Assembly (NCBI GenBank): GCA_043228905.1
Contig: JBHGNT010000004.1
Coordinates: 25,482,001-25,546,000 of the forward strand
Length of the DNA: 64,000 nucleotides
From: Azolla caroliniana
Taxonomy: Eukaryota; Polypodiophyta
Direction of reading: 5' to 3'
Shown here: positions 30,705 through 43,492 of the stretch, piece after piece
How positions within the stretch are numbered: the first letter of the stretch is position 1
Layout of the letters: every line of letters starts with the position of its first letter
The notes under the pieces: generated by a model
Databases searched by the model: none
Told to the model about the DNA's origin: nothing
What the model saw: the letters and a program-made list of their open reading frames with translations, nothing else
Made by a program: the position numbers and the translations under genes

Positions 30705-33700
30705 ATGACTGCTTCCTCTGCCTCTGCCTTTGCCTTGGCTTCTTCTTCCTTGTTTCAGATCGAAGGTTGGGAAGATGAAAAGTATCCACAAGTAGAGGAT
30801 TTCGTTATGATCCTCGTCTTCGCACTGTTCTTCCCCGCTGCTCGATTCTTCTTCGATCGGGTCGTTCTTGAGGTATGTTAGAAAACTAGAACATTTTTAC
30901 GTCGCAGGAATATGCTCAATTCTTATTAAGATCGTGGAGATCTGTGATCAGTGAAATGTGTCATAGCGACCTCTCTTTAAGAAGAATCATAAAACAAATG
31001 TTTATACGAAACTTTTCATTTGTTAAGAGATCTGCGGAAGATCTCTGAAAGCTGAATGATACGCCATCACTTAGTATAGCTTGTGTATGTGTGTGGGGTG
31101 TGTGTGTGTGCATATGCATGTTTGTATCTATGTATTCTGAGTGTATGTATGCATGTCGTGGCATGTATATGTCTATATGAATGTGATGTGTATATTTGTC
31201 TGAATGTATGTATATAAGTGCGTGTAAAAATGTGTCTGTGTGTGTGATATGTATGTGTGTGTGGCTACGTGGATAAGTACGTGTATATGTGTATATTCAT
31301 GTATTTGTATACACGGGGATATACATGGGCTTATGCATGTGTATGTTGATATCTCTATATAGTTCTGATACCAGACGTATGGAGAAGCTATTGTATGGAT
31401 CTTTATTTCCTTCTTTTAGGAAACCAAATAATAGTGTAGATAAGTTGTAAAGTATCTAAACCTAACCAAATATTTGTGTCCGAACATAATATAAACATTA
31501 AACATAACTCAGAATCAACATATCTATATTGAACCCTAGATTATTGCTTATTATCCTAGTTTTGGTAGCAAGTAATGACACAATTAAATTTTGACATGAG
31601 TATTCATATTGCGATTAAGACATTAATTATGAAGTAATTTTAACCATAATCATCAAGTCTCATGACAACTCTCAGATTTTTATTTTTGCTCATTTTCATC
31701 CTATTGAATTCATTCTCCCTATTTGGATACGTGTTGTCATTATTTCTGACTGATGCAACTATTTTATTATAATAATGTTGGAATTTCCATATTGGCACAA
31801 ATCTCTAATGAAAAGTTTAAACCAAGTGATCTACTGAAAGAGAGGGTTTATAATCCATCCCAACAGAGTATGGATACAAAGACACTGTGATGTAGTGACA
31901 ATGGTCATATGATATTGTTTTTATATCATGGTAAAGTTACCTAAGAAGACACTGCCTTTGTAGAAAGAAAGAGAGTTCGATTGACTTCCACAGCAAGAAG
32001 AACTTAATGTATGCGACAAACTAATTGAGTAAACTTTAGATTTATGCCATTGGCAAATATGTTGAGAAAAGAAAATTAGCACAAATGATATAGAGAGAAT
32101 GCTGATAAGACAAACCCTGGAAGTAGAGACAAATTTGTCGTGTCACAAGTTTCCTTGGCTATAATGCACTAGAAACGAGAGCAGTTTGAAGTGGTGGGTC
32201 TTGAAAGGGCAGCGGCAAGGAGCGAATGTGTTGCATTTTAAACGGTTTTCCGTTAAGGCAGCCCACTATTAGTGTGGATTTCCACCAACCTCACCCCAGG
32301 TAGAGATCGTAAAGGGAATTATCCTTGAACCTTCAACCATGGCTGATTATTGCTGAGCAAATGATATAGCTGATTGGAAAATATAGATCCTAGCATTACC
32401 CTATCATCAATTCTCCGATCTTGCCAAGGGCTATCCAAGTCTAGGTGGGGAAAGTGTTGTGGAACACAAAACATGTCACCCAGAGGCTCATAAAAGAGAT
32501 TACATACTAATAGCTATCTCATTCCGGTAAAAACGTATCGGCAATAAAGACCATCCTAAGCCTGCCATCCTATTTTATTTGGGGTGTGCTTTCTGTCCTC
32601 CCACCCAACAGCTAAGATTTTAGGTTGAAGAGAATTGCCATGCAAATGACTATCGTTCAGCATATGCGTTGTGACACAATGATTTTTATGGGACTGTTTT
32701 CAAGGACAAACCTCAACATTGTGGACGATTTAATCCTTATATTTTGATCAGAATTGATCAATTTCAAGAGTTCAGGCTCCACCACACAGAATGCCTATAT
32801 TTCCCAAAAGAATTGTGCAGTGGAAACCCGAGACTGGTCACCTTTACAGATGTATATAAACTAGGACCATCGGAAGTAATATCATATGTATCTGAGTTCA
32901 ATAATGAGTAATATCCAAGTACTCTCAAGAATGCACTATCTTTGGTTTCCGTTCTGGAGTGCACACTCATATTGATCATTTAGGAGGCCTCCTTCTCACG
33001 AATGCGCTATCTTTGATTTCCATTCTGGAATGCACCATAGCCAATGCGGATTTTATTACCAAGGATGATTTGTTTCCTTGTTCTGCAATTTTTGCCCATG
33101 TCTGAACATAATGGTTACCCAAACCCTGAATCCTGTGTATCATGATCCCAAGTGTCAACAAGAAATATAATAATAATCAATTCATTAGCTATCTCATGTA
33201 TGCAATGCCCACATTCCATAGGTATCTACACCAATTTAAAATACATAGTTATAGAAGACATGAGTTAATCCCATAGATCACGAGTGCCTATTTGTCCAAG
33301 CACCTTCTTTCCTCATGTATCTTTCTATCTTCTGATACTTGTTCTTTTCTCTTTAGTTGTTTTGTGACGAGCATTTTGTTGTGAGGGAGAGAGAGTAATT
33401 GAGTTATGCTTTTGCAGAGGCTTGGGAAAAGGTTCGTTATAGGATCTACTAAAAACCTGAGCCAAGCAGAGGTTGAAGAACGTCAGAAAAAACATATCAA
33501 ATTCAAGGAAAGTGGATGGAAATGCATGTATTATCTGTCGGGCGAAATATTTGCACTGGCAGTATCATATAAAGAACCTTGGTTCATGGACTCTAGCAAA
33601 TATTTTGTTGGACCAGGGGATCAGATTTGGCCAGATCAGAAAGTAACGTAAGATTCATCATTCTGTAAATGGGAAAACATTTTATGTTACCTCTGAGTTT

Positions 33701-34813
33701 GCCTTTATTTCCCAAATGTCCCTGAGTTTTCAGTACTTCCCCTACCGTGACAAACCCCTAGAAAAGAAAAAAGGGGATGAATTGAATCTGTAATTCTCCA
33801 AATAGTACTTAAAATTGCTCTTTGGAAGTTGACGAAGGGCATTTGGAGAAATAAAGAAAACCTAGAAACAGTTGGCAAAATAAAGAAAAAATTGGGTATT
33901 TCAGAGTTTCTGTTCTTTAAAAAGTGTACATTTTAGGAGCTGACAAAGGCCTGATAAGATCCTTATTTTTCAGGACAAAGCTCAAGACATTGTACATGTA
34001 CACCGGTGGTTTTTACACATACAGTATATTTGCTCTAATCTTTTGGGAAACAAGACGGTCTGATTTTGGTGTTACAATGTCCCATCACGTTGCGACAGTC
34101 ATACTCATTTTGTTCTCATATGTAGCAAGGTATGTACAGAATGCAAAATGTTATACTAGTTCAATCTAGAAACAATTCTGACTGTTTTAACTTTTTCTAA
34201 AGCTAGGTTTGCTCGCGTGGGATCTATTGTGCTTGCCCTTCATGATGCTAGTGATATATTTCTAGAGCTTGGAAAAATGACCAAGTATTGCGGATCCAAC
34301 CTGATACCAAGCTTAGCATTTATAATGTTTGCTGTGTCTTGGGTCGTGCTGAGGCTTTTTTACTTCCCTGTGTGGATAATATATAGTACGAGGTAACATT
34401 ACAATATGTGTTTGTGATAGCACATTTGTAGTATATCTATTAGATGAGACTTCAATTTCCCATCATCTTCAGCTTTTCATTTTTTTTTGCTTGTTTACTT
34501 TGCAGTTATGGAATTTTGCAAACCTTAGATAAGGATAAACACAAAAAGGAAGGGCCCTTGTATTACTATGTATTTAATTCTCTTCTCATAGGCTTGCTTG
34601 TGCTCCACATATACTGGTGGGTTCTGATCTTTAGGATGCTTGTGAAGCAAATCCAAGCAAAAGGAAAGCTAGGAGAAGATGTTCGTTCGGGTATGTGTTC
34701 ACTCGTCTATATTCTTGTCATTGAACTGAAAACTTGCTTTTTGATTGCCCTTTTTTAAATGAAGAATGATATGAAATGCAGATTCAGAAGGCGAAGATGA
34801 CAAAGAGGATTAG
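30705..34813 (+). CDS. LAG1: Ceramide synthase (LAG1/LOH family), six exons
   Basis: Exons 30705-30872, 33418-33647, 33974-34129, 34207-34392, 34506-34690 and 34782-34813 all have GT-AG borders, agree in phase, and sum to 957 nt (318 residues and a TAG). The enzyme joins a fatty acyl-CoA to a sphingoid base in the ER membrane, making (dihydro)ceramide. The TLC domain is clear: [11 protein letters not shown], then [20 protein letters not shown], the Lag1 motif with the catalytic His pair ([11 protein letters not shown]), and [18 protein letters not shown]. Several membrane helices follow. The C-terminus [12 protein letters not shown] is the acidic tail usual in plant homologues. The length fits (about 300-320). 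The start was chosen as the only ATG that gives the expected N-terminus before [15 protein letters not shown]. Intron 1 (30873-33417) is 2.5 kb with GT-rich repeats; the others are 76-330 bp. Confidence 0.95.
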
Positions 34814-35731
34814 AGGACAAACACTATCAAAATGGTCTGTTAGCAATTCACAAGCTAGTTGAAAGATATAAAGTGTGCTTGCAGTGGATTATGGTTGTGA
34901 GCCATATTCACTTAGCTGTGGGAAATGGGTGGGAGTAACAATTTATACTATTGTGAGGAAGATGAAAATGATGCCTATGGAACAAAAGTCTTCCAAACCT
35001 CTTTGCAAGCCATTTTGAAAACATCATTTTAACCCATGTGTTGTAATCACACCATTCACACTGTTTTTGTTTGGAATAAGAGGGTCTCTAACATCTCCGG
35101 ATCAATTATTGCATGTCGGAATCTTGTAAAAAACAGGTTTCTAAAGTTTTATTCTTTAATTTTCTATTCTACTCTGTTACCATCTCAAGGGAGAAACATA
35201 AAATTAAATATATGTGGACCAATGCTACCGTTTGTGATAGGGTAAATTGGTTTTTAGCACCCACGAGATACTGAAGATTCTCCTGTGGATGTGAGGAGGC
35301 CTAGCCACCTAGCCCATGACAAGGATCAAACTTGGGTTCCATGAGTTGGCAAATGAGCAAAGAGCATTGTTCTTGTTGGGGGATGGTCTGATTCTTAAAC
35401 TTCTTGACAGCTACCACAACCTTGTTAAAAAAAATCATACCTAACAATGACATATACAGAGTATTCATCATTTCTAGATGTTTTTGATCCAAGAGGATGA
35501 AAGAAATTTTCTTTTGTAGCTTTTCTATTGTAAGCCTAACTTCGGTGAGGCAATTTTGCCACATTGTGCCTTTGACTAACTGAGAATGAAAGAAAGAAGA
35601 GAAATCAAAACTTCCATGACCCGCCGTTTGAAAATGAGAGCAGGTGTATTTGGACTTGATATGTAAATATAAAACCGGTCAAAATAAGAGCTCATACAAA
35701 GTAAAACACAGTAAAAAATGACAACCTTCAA
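34814..35731. other. Ceramide synthase 3' region and intergenic DNA
   Basis: AT-rich sequence following the ceramide synthase stop codon. It should include the 3' UTR, but no clear canonical poly(A) signal was identified. I see no further gene up to the tRNA. Confidence 0.4.
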
Positions 35732-35805
35732 TGTCCGAACCCAGACTCGAACTGGAGACCTCTAGTGTGTGAGACTAGCGTGATAACCAACTACACCATC
35801 CGGAC
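35732..35805 (-). tRNA. trnV-CAC: tRNA-Val (anticodon CAC)
   Basis: On minus, 74 nt including the discriminator base fold into a full cloverleaf. The 7-bp acceptor stem is GTCCGGA with TTCGGAC (one G-T pair), the D arm GTG/CAC, the anticodon stem CTAGT/ACTAG with loop CTCACAC, and the T arm includes the loop TTCGAGT. The loop places CAC at positions 34-36, decoding GTG (valine). The internal promoter boxes are present: A box TGGTGTAGTTGG and B box GTTCGAGTC. There is no intron and CCA is not encoded. It is a nuclear-type tRNA, probably a functional gene. Confidence 0.93.
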
Positions 35806-37324
35806 GTTAGTAACTAACATTTTATCACTTCATATAATATATACAGGATTTACTATTAAATTTTAAGCAATAAGTGCAAATCATATATCATCCTTTTTTC
35901 TTCAAAATATTGGACCCGATGTTTTCATTCAATACCCCTCCTAGGTTAAAACCACCAATGACTACAACAAATCGTCTCATACCCCAATGCTTCCATTGTA
36001 TAGTCTACATGACAGCTCAAAATGATGCAATTCATAAAGAAAATGTAGTCGTGAATCGTGATTTTTATTAAACGGTTTCTTAAAGCTCCAATGCATTGTG
36101 CTATGAGAATTGATCTCGCTTGATAAGTGCTCTTTCATAAGTTGTGCTTCATTGTACAGCATTACCAGGGCTATCAATGCTCTTTCATAAGTTGTGCTTC
36201 ATTGTACAGCTATGCCCGCATCTTGTCAAGACTAGTACGCAACCAATTTATTCCTCCATTCATTCGATACCACCATAGTAAATATGATAAAATTAATCAG
36301 GATTCCTGTTTAAGTCAAGTCTGCATATTTTTGCAATGCCCAACGAAAATAAATATTTCATCTCATTTCATAAGTTGTGCTTCATTGTAGATCATTACAA
36401 GGTAATGGCCGCATCTTGTCAAGACCAGTAGGCAGCCAAATTATCCCTCCATTCATTCAATACACCATAGTAAATATGATAAGATTAATCAGGATTCCTC
36501 TTTAAGTCAAGTCTGCATATTTTTGCAATGCCCAACTAAAATAAATATTTCATCTTAAATTTGGCCCAAGGCTAATTACAAAAGTTGAAAGAAACACATT
36601 ATATTTCATGAAACAATGATTGCTTAATCTTCATGATGCATAGCAAAATTAAAAAACATAATCATAGAAAAAATAACCAAATTTCACACAGTAGGGTCAG
36701 ACAAGTCTTACCCACTACCACCTATCAAAAGTTTCTCAATACAAAGGCAATCAAACTTTACTCGACAAATAATGCCAACAGAGTATCCCACCAAAAGATA
36801 ATTGCAGAATACAAGTTATTCAGCTACACATTTATATATGAATCTTCATAACGAATACTTATTATAGCAGAATGAGGATACTCCAAAGAATGATTCAAGG
36901 AATGTAAGGAAATAGCGGAATGACGATACTCCAAAGAATGATTCAAAGAACAAAGGCACATTAACAACACTTCATAGTAGTTTTGATATTAATTGGCACA
37001 AAACAGTTAAAATTGCACAGCTTAAACAGCCAAAAGAATACAAATGTTCCCTTACGACCAGATCATCCAATGCCAACTAAATCGCAGTTACTTTATGCAG
37101 CTAATATACACATATTTCCAAAAACACACTACTGAACAATATAAATTTGATCATTTCACTATTTAGTATCAAAATCTGAGTTGCAAACATTAATTGGACA
37201 AAAAATCTCCTACTAGCTCAGAGTACGCTGCTATTACAAATGTGGAACTCACAACAGGAACATAGATTAAAGCCCATACTGCTCCTACATAATCTCGCAA
37301 CATCATAAAAACATGAGGGAGAAC
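35806..37324. other. Intergenic AT-rich DNA with a tandem duplication of about 190 bp
   Basis: Units starting TTTCATAAGTTGTGCTTCAT lie at about 36130, 36180 and 36365. Units two and three share the following 185-190 bases (GCATCTTGTCAAGACYAGTA to AATAAATATTTCATCT). No gene is seen. The part below 37325 should include the P2 3' UTR. Confidence 0.6.
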
Positions 37325-38863
37325 TCAATCGAACAAGCTGAATCCCATATCCTGAATATGAAAAAAGGAAAAACAACTGTTGGTTATCTTCATAAAAGGA
37401 AAGAAAGCAAACATTATTTACTCATTAAGGAAAAATCAAGTATATTGAGAAAATATTCCTAGATTATTTATGTATATATTGGAAAAGAGTAAATTAGGTG
37501 AAAGACCGCATTGACCATATTAATGTTTAAATATCACACACTATTTGTTCTTTCCAGATTCACAAGGAGGAATTGATGAAATGAAAAAAACTCTGAGTAG
37601 TATTTCTCTTCTTCACTACTTCCCTAAATTTTCTAGTTAAGAAATAAAGAATTGAAACAAACACAGAAAAAAAAAAAACTCATATGCCTGCTTCAAGACA
37701 AGAATAAATGCAGAGATAACCGAGGTGTATAATGACTTACATCATCAGACTCCTCTTCTGGTTCTTTCTTCTCTTCTTTCGGTTCTTCCTTGGCAGCAGC
37801 TGCAGGGGCAGCAGAACCACCACCACCAGTCGCAGCAGCAGCCACAACAACACCGCCACCACCTCCAGCAGGTACTGAGGCTAGCTTCTCCTTTCCTGAT
37901 GCAATCAGCTCAACGATATCTTTGCCTTTCAATTCACTCAGGAGCAATTCTATCCTGTCGTCATCAGCCTCAGCTCCAACTGCAAAGAATACACAAGGAT
38001 AAGAAAAAGAATATAGATACTTCCTTCATGATAGAGAACGTTACAATACTACACCATGCGTATGCTGCTCTGTGAACGTTAATTAATACAGCATTACATC
38101 ATCATACATATTCTTTCACACTAAAAAGGACAATTTATGTATGGTCGCTTCTTCAACGACATTGGGGTTTGAGGTACAATAACGTAGAGCAGACTGTAAG
38201 TAATTGAGATAACAACTTGCATCATAGGTAAACCTTGAATTTTTAGGGAAATGACACAGGATTATGGCAATGTGTTTAACGGTTCTCACTACCATAACTC
38301 GGTTGATCTAGGTAGAAAGAAAACTTCTAAGAAGATCCATTTTTATAGGTCATATGCAAACATTGTACACAATCCAACGCTAAAAGAGGGGGTTTCGCCA
38401 ATTAAAATCTTCCAATACATCAGAACAGATTGAATGTCTACAGCTCTCAGAAGCGACAAAAAATCTAGCCATCAAACAATGTCAGTAGATCAAAACAACA
38501 TAGAACAATAAACCAGCAGAGCCAACAAGCGTTCTAATATTTATTCTAATAAAGACGAAGACATAGCACAAAATCGAAGACGTATGTCTACAGAAAATAG
38601 TTTGAAAAAACCAAATTTTACAAGACTAGAATATGAACGCGCAGACAATGCATGAAGCAGACACATATACTTCCAAAATGGTCTCCAGAAAACGGATCTC
38701 TTTGATTAGATATTGAAACGAAAAGAAATCTAGGAGAAAGAATAGGTAGCTCGCTGTTGAGGATGATAAGAGTACCTGAAGAGAGAATGTTCTTGACATC
38801 AGAAGCAGACGGGGAGGCCTTGCCTCCGAGGAGAGCGAGTAGATACGCAGCGATCACCTTCAT
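37325..38863 (-). CDS. RPP2: 60S acidic ribosomal protein P2, three exons
   Basis: Exons on minus are 38863-38776, 37979-37741 and 37351-37325, with GT-AG introns (donors GTACTC and GTAAGT; acceptors TTTGCAG and ATTCAG) and consistent phase. The total is 354 nt, 117 residues plus TGA. P2 forms dimers with P1 on the stalk of the large ribosomal subunit and recruits elongation factors. The N-terminus [20 protein letters not shown] carries the dimerisation helices. A Gly/Ala hinge follows, then a charged Glu/Lys-rich part, and the diagnostic tail [10 protein letters not shown] that binds GTPase factors and ricin-type proteins. The length agrees with plant P2 (about 113-118). The last nine codons form their own exon, so a search for long ORFs misses the tail. 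Confidence 0.96.
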
Positions 38864-38870
38864 ATTGTGG

Positions 38871-38977
38871 GAACCCTAAACCGCAGAGAAGCTCTGACAA
38901 CAAATAAGAAGGAGGAGAAGACGCCGAGAAGGAGAGAGAGAGAGAGAGATAGATCAGACGTAACCTAAACCCTAAAA
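38871..38977 (-). promoter_or_regulatory. Two telo-box motifs upstream of P2
   Basis: AACCCTAAA at 38872-38880 and AAACCCTAAAA at 38967-38977 (given on plus; TTTAGGGTT on the gene strand) lie 9 and about 104 bp upstream of the P2 start codon. The telo-box is a known promoter element of plant ribosomal protein and other growth-linked genes. Confidence 0.7.
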
Positions 38978-39084
38978 ATGTCCTGCAGGATTTGCGTTCA
39001 CACTTGGGCGCCCTAAATGGAGAGAAACGGACGGCCGGCCATTGTGACATTGCACAAAACCAGGTGAACAAAAACGAGAGGCCA

Positions 39085-39380
39085 TTGAGCTAGATGGATA
39101 GATCTCAGTTGGTAAGGTTGACCAATGGAGACCTACTTAGGGTAAACTATTATTATGAAAAATAATAAGAATAATAAGCGAGTTCATTTGCTCGAATCCT
39201 CCTATATGTGTTCCCTCGTCAATGGCACTCATCTAGATTGCCCATGAAGCCCAACTGATTGGCAAGCTTTTGTTAAGAAAATAATAATAATATGCGAGAG
39301 CTCATTTGCTCGAATCGTCCCACATGTTGCTCTTTCTCCTGTATGTGTCCCTCGTCAATGGCACTCATCTAGCTACCTCA
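39085..39380 (+). repeat. tRNA-derived SINE-like sequence with a duplicated tail
   Basis: GATAGATCTCAGTTGGTAAGG (near 39096) resembles a tRNA A box, and TTGCTCGAATCCTCC (near 39188) a B box, about 90 bp apart. The downstream part (GAGTTCATTTGCTCGAATC to AATGGCACTCATCTAG) is repeated once at about 39300-39375. No 3' tail or TSD was identified. Confidence 0.35.
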
Positions 39381-39384
39381 AGGT

Positions 39385-41175
39385 ATGATTGTGCCCTTGT
39401 TGTTAAGATTAAGGAATAAGCTAATATATTGGAATAAGGAGAAGTTGTCCTTAGCAAGACATCTAGTTGTTGCTAATTCGGTGCTTTTGTCCTCGATTTG
39501 GTATATAGCATCTACATGGCTGTTTTCTAGGTCAGTAATGCTTAAAGTTCAACGTCCAGTAAGTAATTTTATTTGGCGGAACACTATTTCAAACAATTAT
39601 GTAGCAAAGGTAGCTTGGTCGGTTCTTATACCGTCTAAACAGAAAGGAGGTCTAGGTTTGATTGATCCCTTCAAGCAAAGTAAAGCCTTACTTGCTAAAC
39701 ATGTTGTTAGGAGTTTATTCCAAGAGAGGAGTTATGGAAAAAGTTATGGATTTGGCACTTACATAAGGTTAAGCCATCAACAAGTGGTCAATGGAATGAT
39801 AGTTTTAGATGACTCTTTAATTCAAATTTTCTGTTACCTAAGTCCATTGTTGGGTCTTTAGGTTTCTTTAATGGATTTTTTCGGGCATAAGAAAGTTTTC
39901 GGCAAGCACTTGTTTTCCTGCCACCGAAAAGTTATCCTCAACTCATGCATCAACCGTTGATATGGAATCCTTTATTTACCGATGAAGCTGCATGTGTTTT
40001 GGGTCTACACCCTAGGTTATCTACAATGGACTGTGGTCCAACTCGTACGATTGTGGATTGGTTAAAGTTTTTGCAAACTTCAGCGCAGGACCAAAGGAAT
40101 ATGTTGTCTAATTTAAGAGGGGAAAAGATAATGTTCTCTCAATAGTCCATGGTGCATCAGGTCACAGTGCCAACTTAGCAGTACGATCATTTTCAGAGTT
40201 GGTACAGTATGTTTTTCGACACTCAATATACTTATAGGAGCTCGTTTATATCATCAAAATGGTAGGTTGATACTAGTGGAGGAGGAGTCTCCAATTATGT
40301 CCGCTGCAAAGCATTTGCCAGTGTGAGTAATTGCTAGATTAGATAAAAAAATATTTATCGATCCTAATCCATTAATTACTAACTACTCTCCTCGGGTTTG
40401 GATTTTACACTCTAGGCCAATTGCTGATCTACAGTGGGATCCATCTTATTATGGTGGGAAGTTGTCCATGTTTGACACTTCACACACTAAGGTCCTTCCA
40501 TTCTTCACATATTCGGTGGCCTTTGGTAAAAACTTTATGTTGAATCAGATTGAGTCAGTACCTACTAGAAAAAAATATTGGGAGGAAGGTAATGTGTCAT
40601 CTTATCACATGGTGATGTTTTGGAAATAATTTTGGTCAATTACGTGTATGAACAAGATATTGCATTTTCAATGGTTGATGATTCATTAGGCATTGCCAAT
40701 AGGAGAATTACTGAGAAGATCAGTGCCTGATCGATCATGTGTTATGTGTGGGTCTACATCTGAGACATTGCATCATGTATTTTGGGAATGTGTTGCTGCT
40801 AAATGTTTTTGGTTTCAAATTCTTAGGTTTCTAGGTCGTAAATATACGACAGCTATTTTCACATGGGGTGCAGTCATCTAGGGAATGTTGGATCAACAAA
40901 TGGCCTTTTATCATTGTCATTATTCTTCCTTCACTTTACATGTGAGAAGTTTTCAAGTATACTCTACTTCAAGTTCCTTGCAAGGAATCAAGTTCTTCTC
41001 GCGAAGTTATGTTTGGCAGATTGTCTCCACTTTGGCTTTGTGGGTTCTTTAGAAAGTTAGGTGTTCCAACCTATACAATGATGAAAACACTCATGTTGTG
41101 GATCAAGTTAAGTCTTTTTGGGACTTATTGGTAGATACAGTTAAAGGTGATTATGATAGTTATAAGGGTGTTAAT
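39385..41175 (+). mobile_element. LINE 3' half (end of reverse transcriptase and zf-RVT), decayed
   Basis: The frame at 39385-39861 has the RT C-terminal region of L1-type plant LINEs (LRNKLIYWNKEKLSLARHLV, then FIWRNTISNNYVAKVAWSVL and KGGLGLIDPFKQSKALLAK). At 40693-40881 there is a zf-RVT zinc-binding segment with CVMCGSTSETLHHVFWEC, typical of the LINE ORF2 end. Multiple stops and frameshifts separate the pieces. It may be the 3' part of the same LINE family as at 23640-26060, but the two are 13 kb apart. Confidence 0.75.
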
Positions 41176-41614
41176 GTGTGGGGGGTGGAACCAAGAACAA
41201 CTCCACCTCCCTCCCAAGGGGGGTTACGTGTGAGGGAGAAAGAGAGAGAAGGAGAGAGAAACAAAAAATGTCACAAAATGTGAGAGGGAAAAATTGTAGG
41301 GAGTTGCATTACTTACCCAAAACCAAGAATGAGACAAGTAGGGAGTTACATTGCTTACCCACTCTCTAACCTTTGTACACATGCACACAAATGCACATGT
41401 GTTCATACGTATACTCATCCTCACACGTTCATATGCATTACACATACATAACAACCACTTTATAGTGTTCTACCCTTGTACCGCCCCCTACACTCATACG
41501 GGCAACAAAGGGTTATGGAAACGCAGGTGATTGGAAAAGAACGAGAATTCGACAAGACTGGTCATCTATTCCTATCGTGTTGGATGCAAGCGTTGATGAT
41601 AAGTGGAACTACGT
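41176..41614. other. Spacer with an inverted repeat of 50746-50860 and the target of element 3
   Basis: CCCTCCCAAGGGGGGTTACG followed by GAGAG-rich sequence (41205-41300) is similar to the reverse complement of about 50746-50860. The segment ends with ACGT next to the gypsy LTR. No gene is seen. Confidence 0.45.
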
Positions 41615-42261
41615 TGTCGAGGTACTCCTCGCGGATGCGTGGAATGAGGCGGGACCTCGGGGGTCTTGTACCGAAGAGCAAGAGAGACAGGAGAAGGGAG
41701 GGGACCTACTACGTGCGAGCGTAGATTCATAGGGACACGGCCCTTCGACACAAAGACGCGAGTGGGACACCGACACAGAGAGACGCGAATGTATGTAAAT
41801 ATATATATTGACAAGACAAACAACAAGAAGCACGAAGTCGGTTACAACCGAACAGGCCGGCGAACAGATGTCGATGCCTATTCGTAAACGCACAGAAAGA
41901 AAGGAGTAGGTTGGAGGTGCTGCCGGAAGCACTCGAGCATTCCTCAGAGCAGCGCAAGCCTCCCGAAACCTGCACAGAAAGAAGCTACGGAGTTTGGGAG
42001 AGAGAGAGAAGCCTTCGGCCCACAAACCGACAACACTTCGTCCTCCTCTATCCGCGATCCCTTCCCCCTCCTCGTCTCCCTCCTTTTATAGGCAAGGAAG
42101 GAGTCGTTTCCCATTAACTTCCTACCTACCGAATCTACCTACCTAGGATCTTCTATGTACCTAATTCTCTCTTATGTACAATATAAGGCGTACGTGCATG
42201 AAGAGCCGGTTCCTACGCTCCGGTGTACCGATTCCGCTTTTGGACGGTTTTCTTCACAACA
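41615..42261 (-). repeat. 3' LTR of minus-strand gypsy element 3
   Basis: 647 bp with TG...CA ends on both strands: read on minus it starts TGTTGTGAAGAAAACC and ends CCTCGACA. It is a pair with 47024-47670. Confidence 0.92.
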
Positions 42262-42334
42262 TCCGCCCCCACCTAACCGCGCATCCTCCGGCATGCGCCA
42301 AATTGAGTCGGGATGGAGAAAACCGGTCCAGCCT

Positions 42335-43492
42335 TCATTCCTCGCCCGTCGGTTCTTCCTCGGTTTCGGATCGTTCGTCGTCGCGGTCCAGGTTAACCGT
42401 ATCCGGCTCGTCGTCGTGACGCTTTTTGAACGCTTTAATCCGCTTCCCAGCTACCGGTATCGCCATTCTCGTGCCGTCGAGTTCCGCCAGATGGTACGTC
42501 CCATTGTCGTTGGCGCTTTGTACCACGTAAGGTCCGAACCACCTTCTTGCGAACTTTCGTGTCGCTCGGTGCTGGTTGTCGAGGCTGATGTCGTAGACTA
42601 GCACCCAGTCGCCTTCCTCGATCTTCTTCAGTCGGAGCCGGTGCGTTCGGTCGAACCGGGCTTTGTTCCTCGTCCTTGCCACCCGAAGCTTTCCCGTGGC
42701 CTGCTCCACGTCCTCCGGTCTTCGCTCGAGCTGTCGTATGCGCGCCGCCAACAGTTCCTCCCAGCTCATCTCGTCTCTCCAGTCCACGGTTGCCCATGAG
42801 GAGATCGTACGTTCCATCGGCATGATCAGCTTCTGCCCAAACATGAGCTCTGTCGGCATGAATCCGGTTACCGAACTGTGCGTAGTTCGGTCTGCCCACA
42901 ACGCGTAAGGCAGTAGCCGCGACCAGTTCCCGACTTGACCCCCGCATGCCCGAACTAACGCCTTGACGATCGGTTCGTGTCCGCGCTCCACCTTCCCATT
43001 CGCCTCCGGATTGTACGCAGTGGTAAGCGAGAGCTTGACTCCTAGCCGGTCGAATAGCTCCTCGGCCTCTTCGGCATCCAACTCCCCGCGATCAGCCACG
43101 ATCTTCCCGACGCACCCGTACCGGCATATCACGTCCTCGATCAGGAACCGACATACGGCCGCGGTCGTTTTGTTCTGAAGGGCTCGGCCTTCCACTTGGT
43201 TCGTCAGATCTTCCCGAGCCAGGACCAGATACCGCATCTGTCCTACTCCCATCGACATCGTCACCAGATCTACCATCCATTTGAAGTGGATGGTCGGAGG
43301 GTACGTAGGGTGAAGCTCGTCCCGATGTCGGACTACGGAGTGCATCTGGCAGCTCTCGCAAGTTGTCACGAACCGATGCACGTCCCGGTACAGTCCCGGC
43401 CACCAGTACTTCCCCTTTATCTTCTCGAACGTGGCCCACGTTCCACGGTGTCCAGCCCAAGGGCTGTCGTGGTAGGCCGTCAACAGCTCCTC
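42335..43492 (-). CDS. int: Integrase of minus-strand gypsy element 3
   Basis: The integrase frame is open from the stop at 43493 to 42335. The zinc-binding region is complete (H-D-S-P-W-A-G-H ... TTCESCQMHS), unlike in element 1. The catalytic triad is visible as KWMVDLVTMS, IVADRGELDA and NGKVERGHEP, with RRWFGPYVV (GPY-type) near the C-terminus. The acidic end DERSETEEEPTGEE runs almost to the polypurine tract. The upstream stop means it could not be made as part of the normal polyprotein. Confidence 0.85.
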   Translation of the reverse strand, partial: EELLTAYHDSPWAGHRGTWATFEKIKGKYWWPGLYRDVHRFVTTCESCQMHSVVRHRDELHPTYPPTIHFKWMVDLVTMSMGVGQMRYLVLAREDLTNQVEGRALQNKTTAAVCRFLIEDVICRYGCVGKIVADRGELDAEEAEELFDRLGVKLSLTTAYNPEANGKVERGHEPIVKALVRACGGQVGNWSRLLPYALWADRTTHSSVTGFMPTELMFGQKLIMPMERTISSWATVDWRDEMSWEELLAARIRQLERRPEDVEQATGKLRVARTRNKARFDRTHRLRLKKIEEGDWVLVYDISLDNQHRATRKFARRWFGPYVVQSANDNGTYHLAELDGTRMAIPVAGKRIKAFKKRHDDEPDTVNLDRDDERSETEEEPTGEE

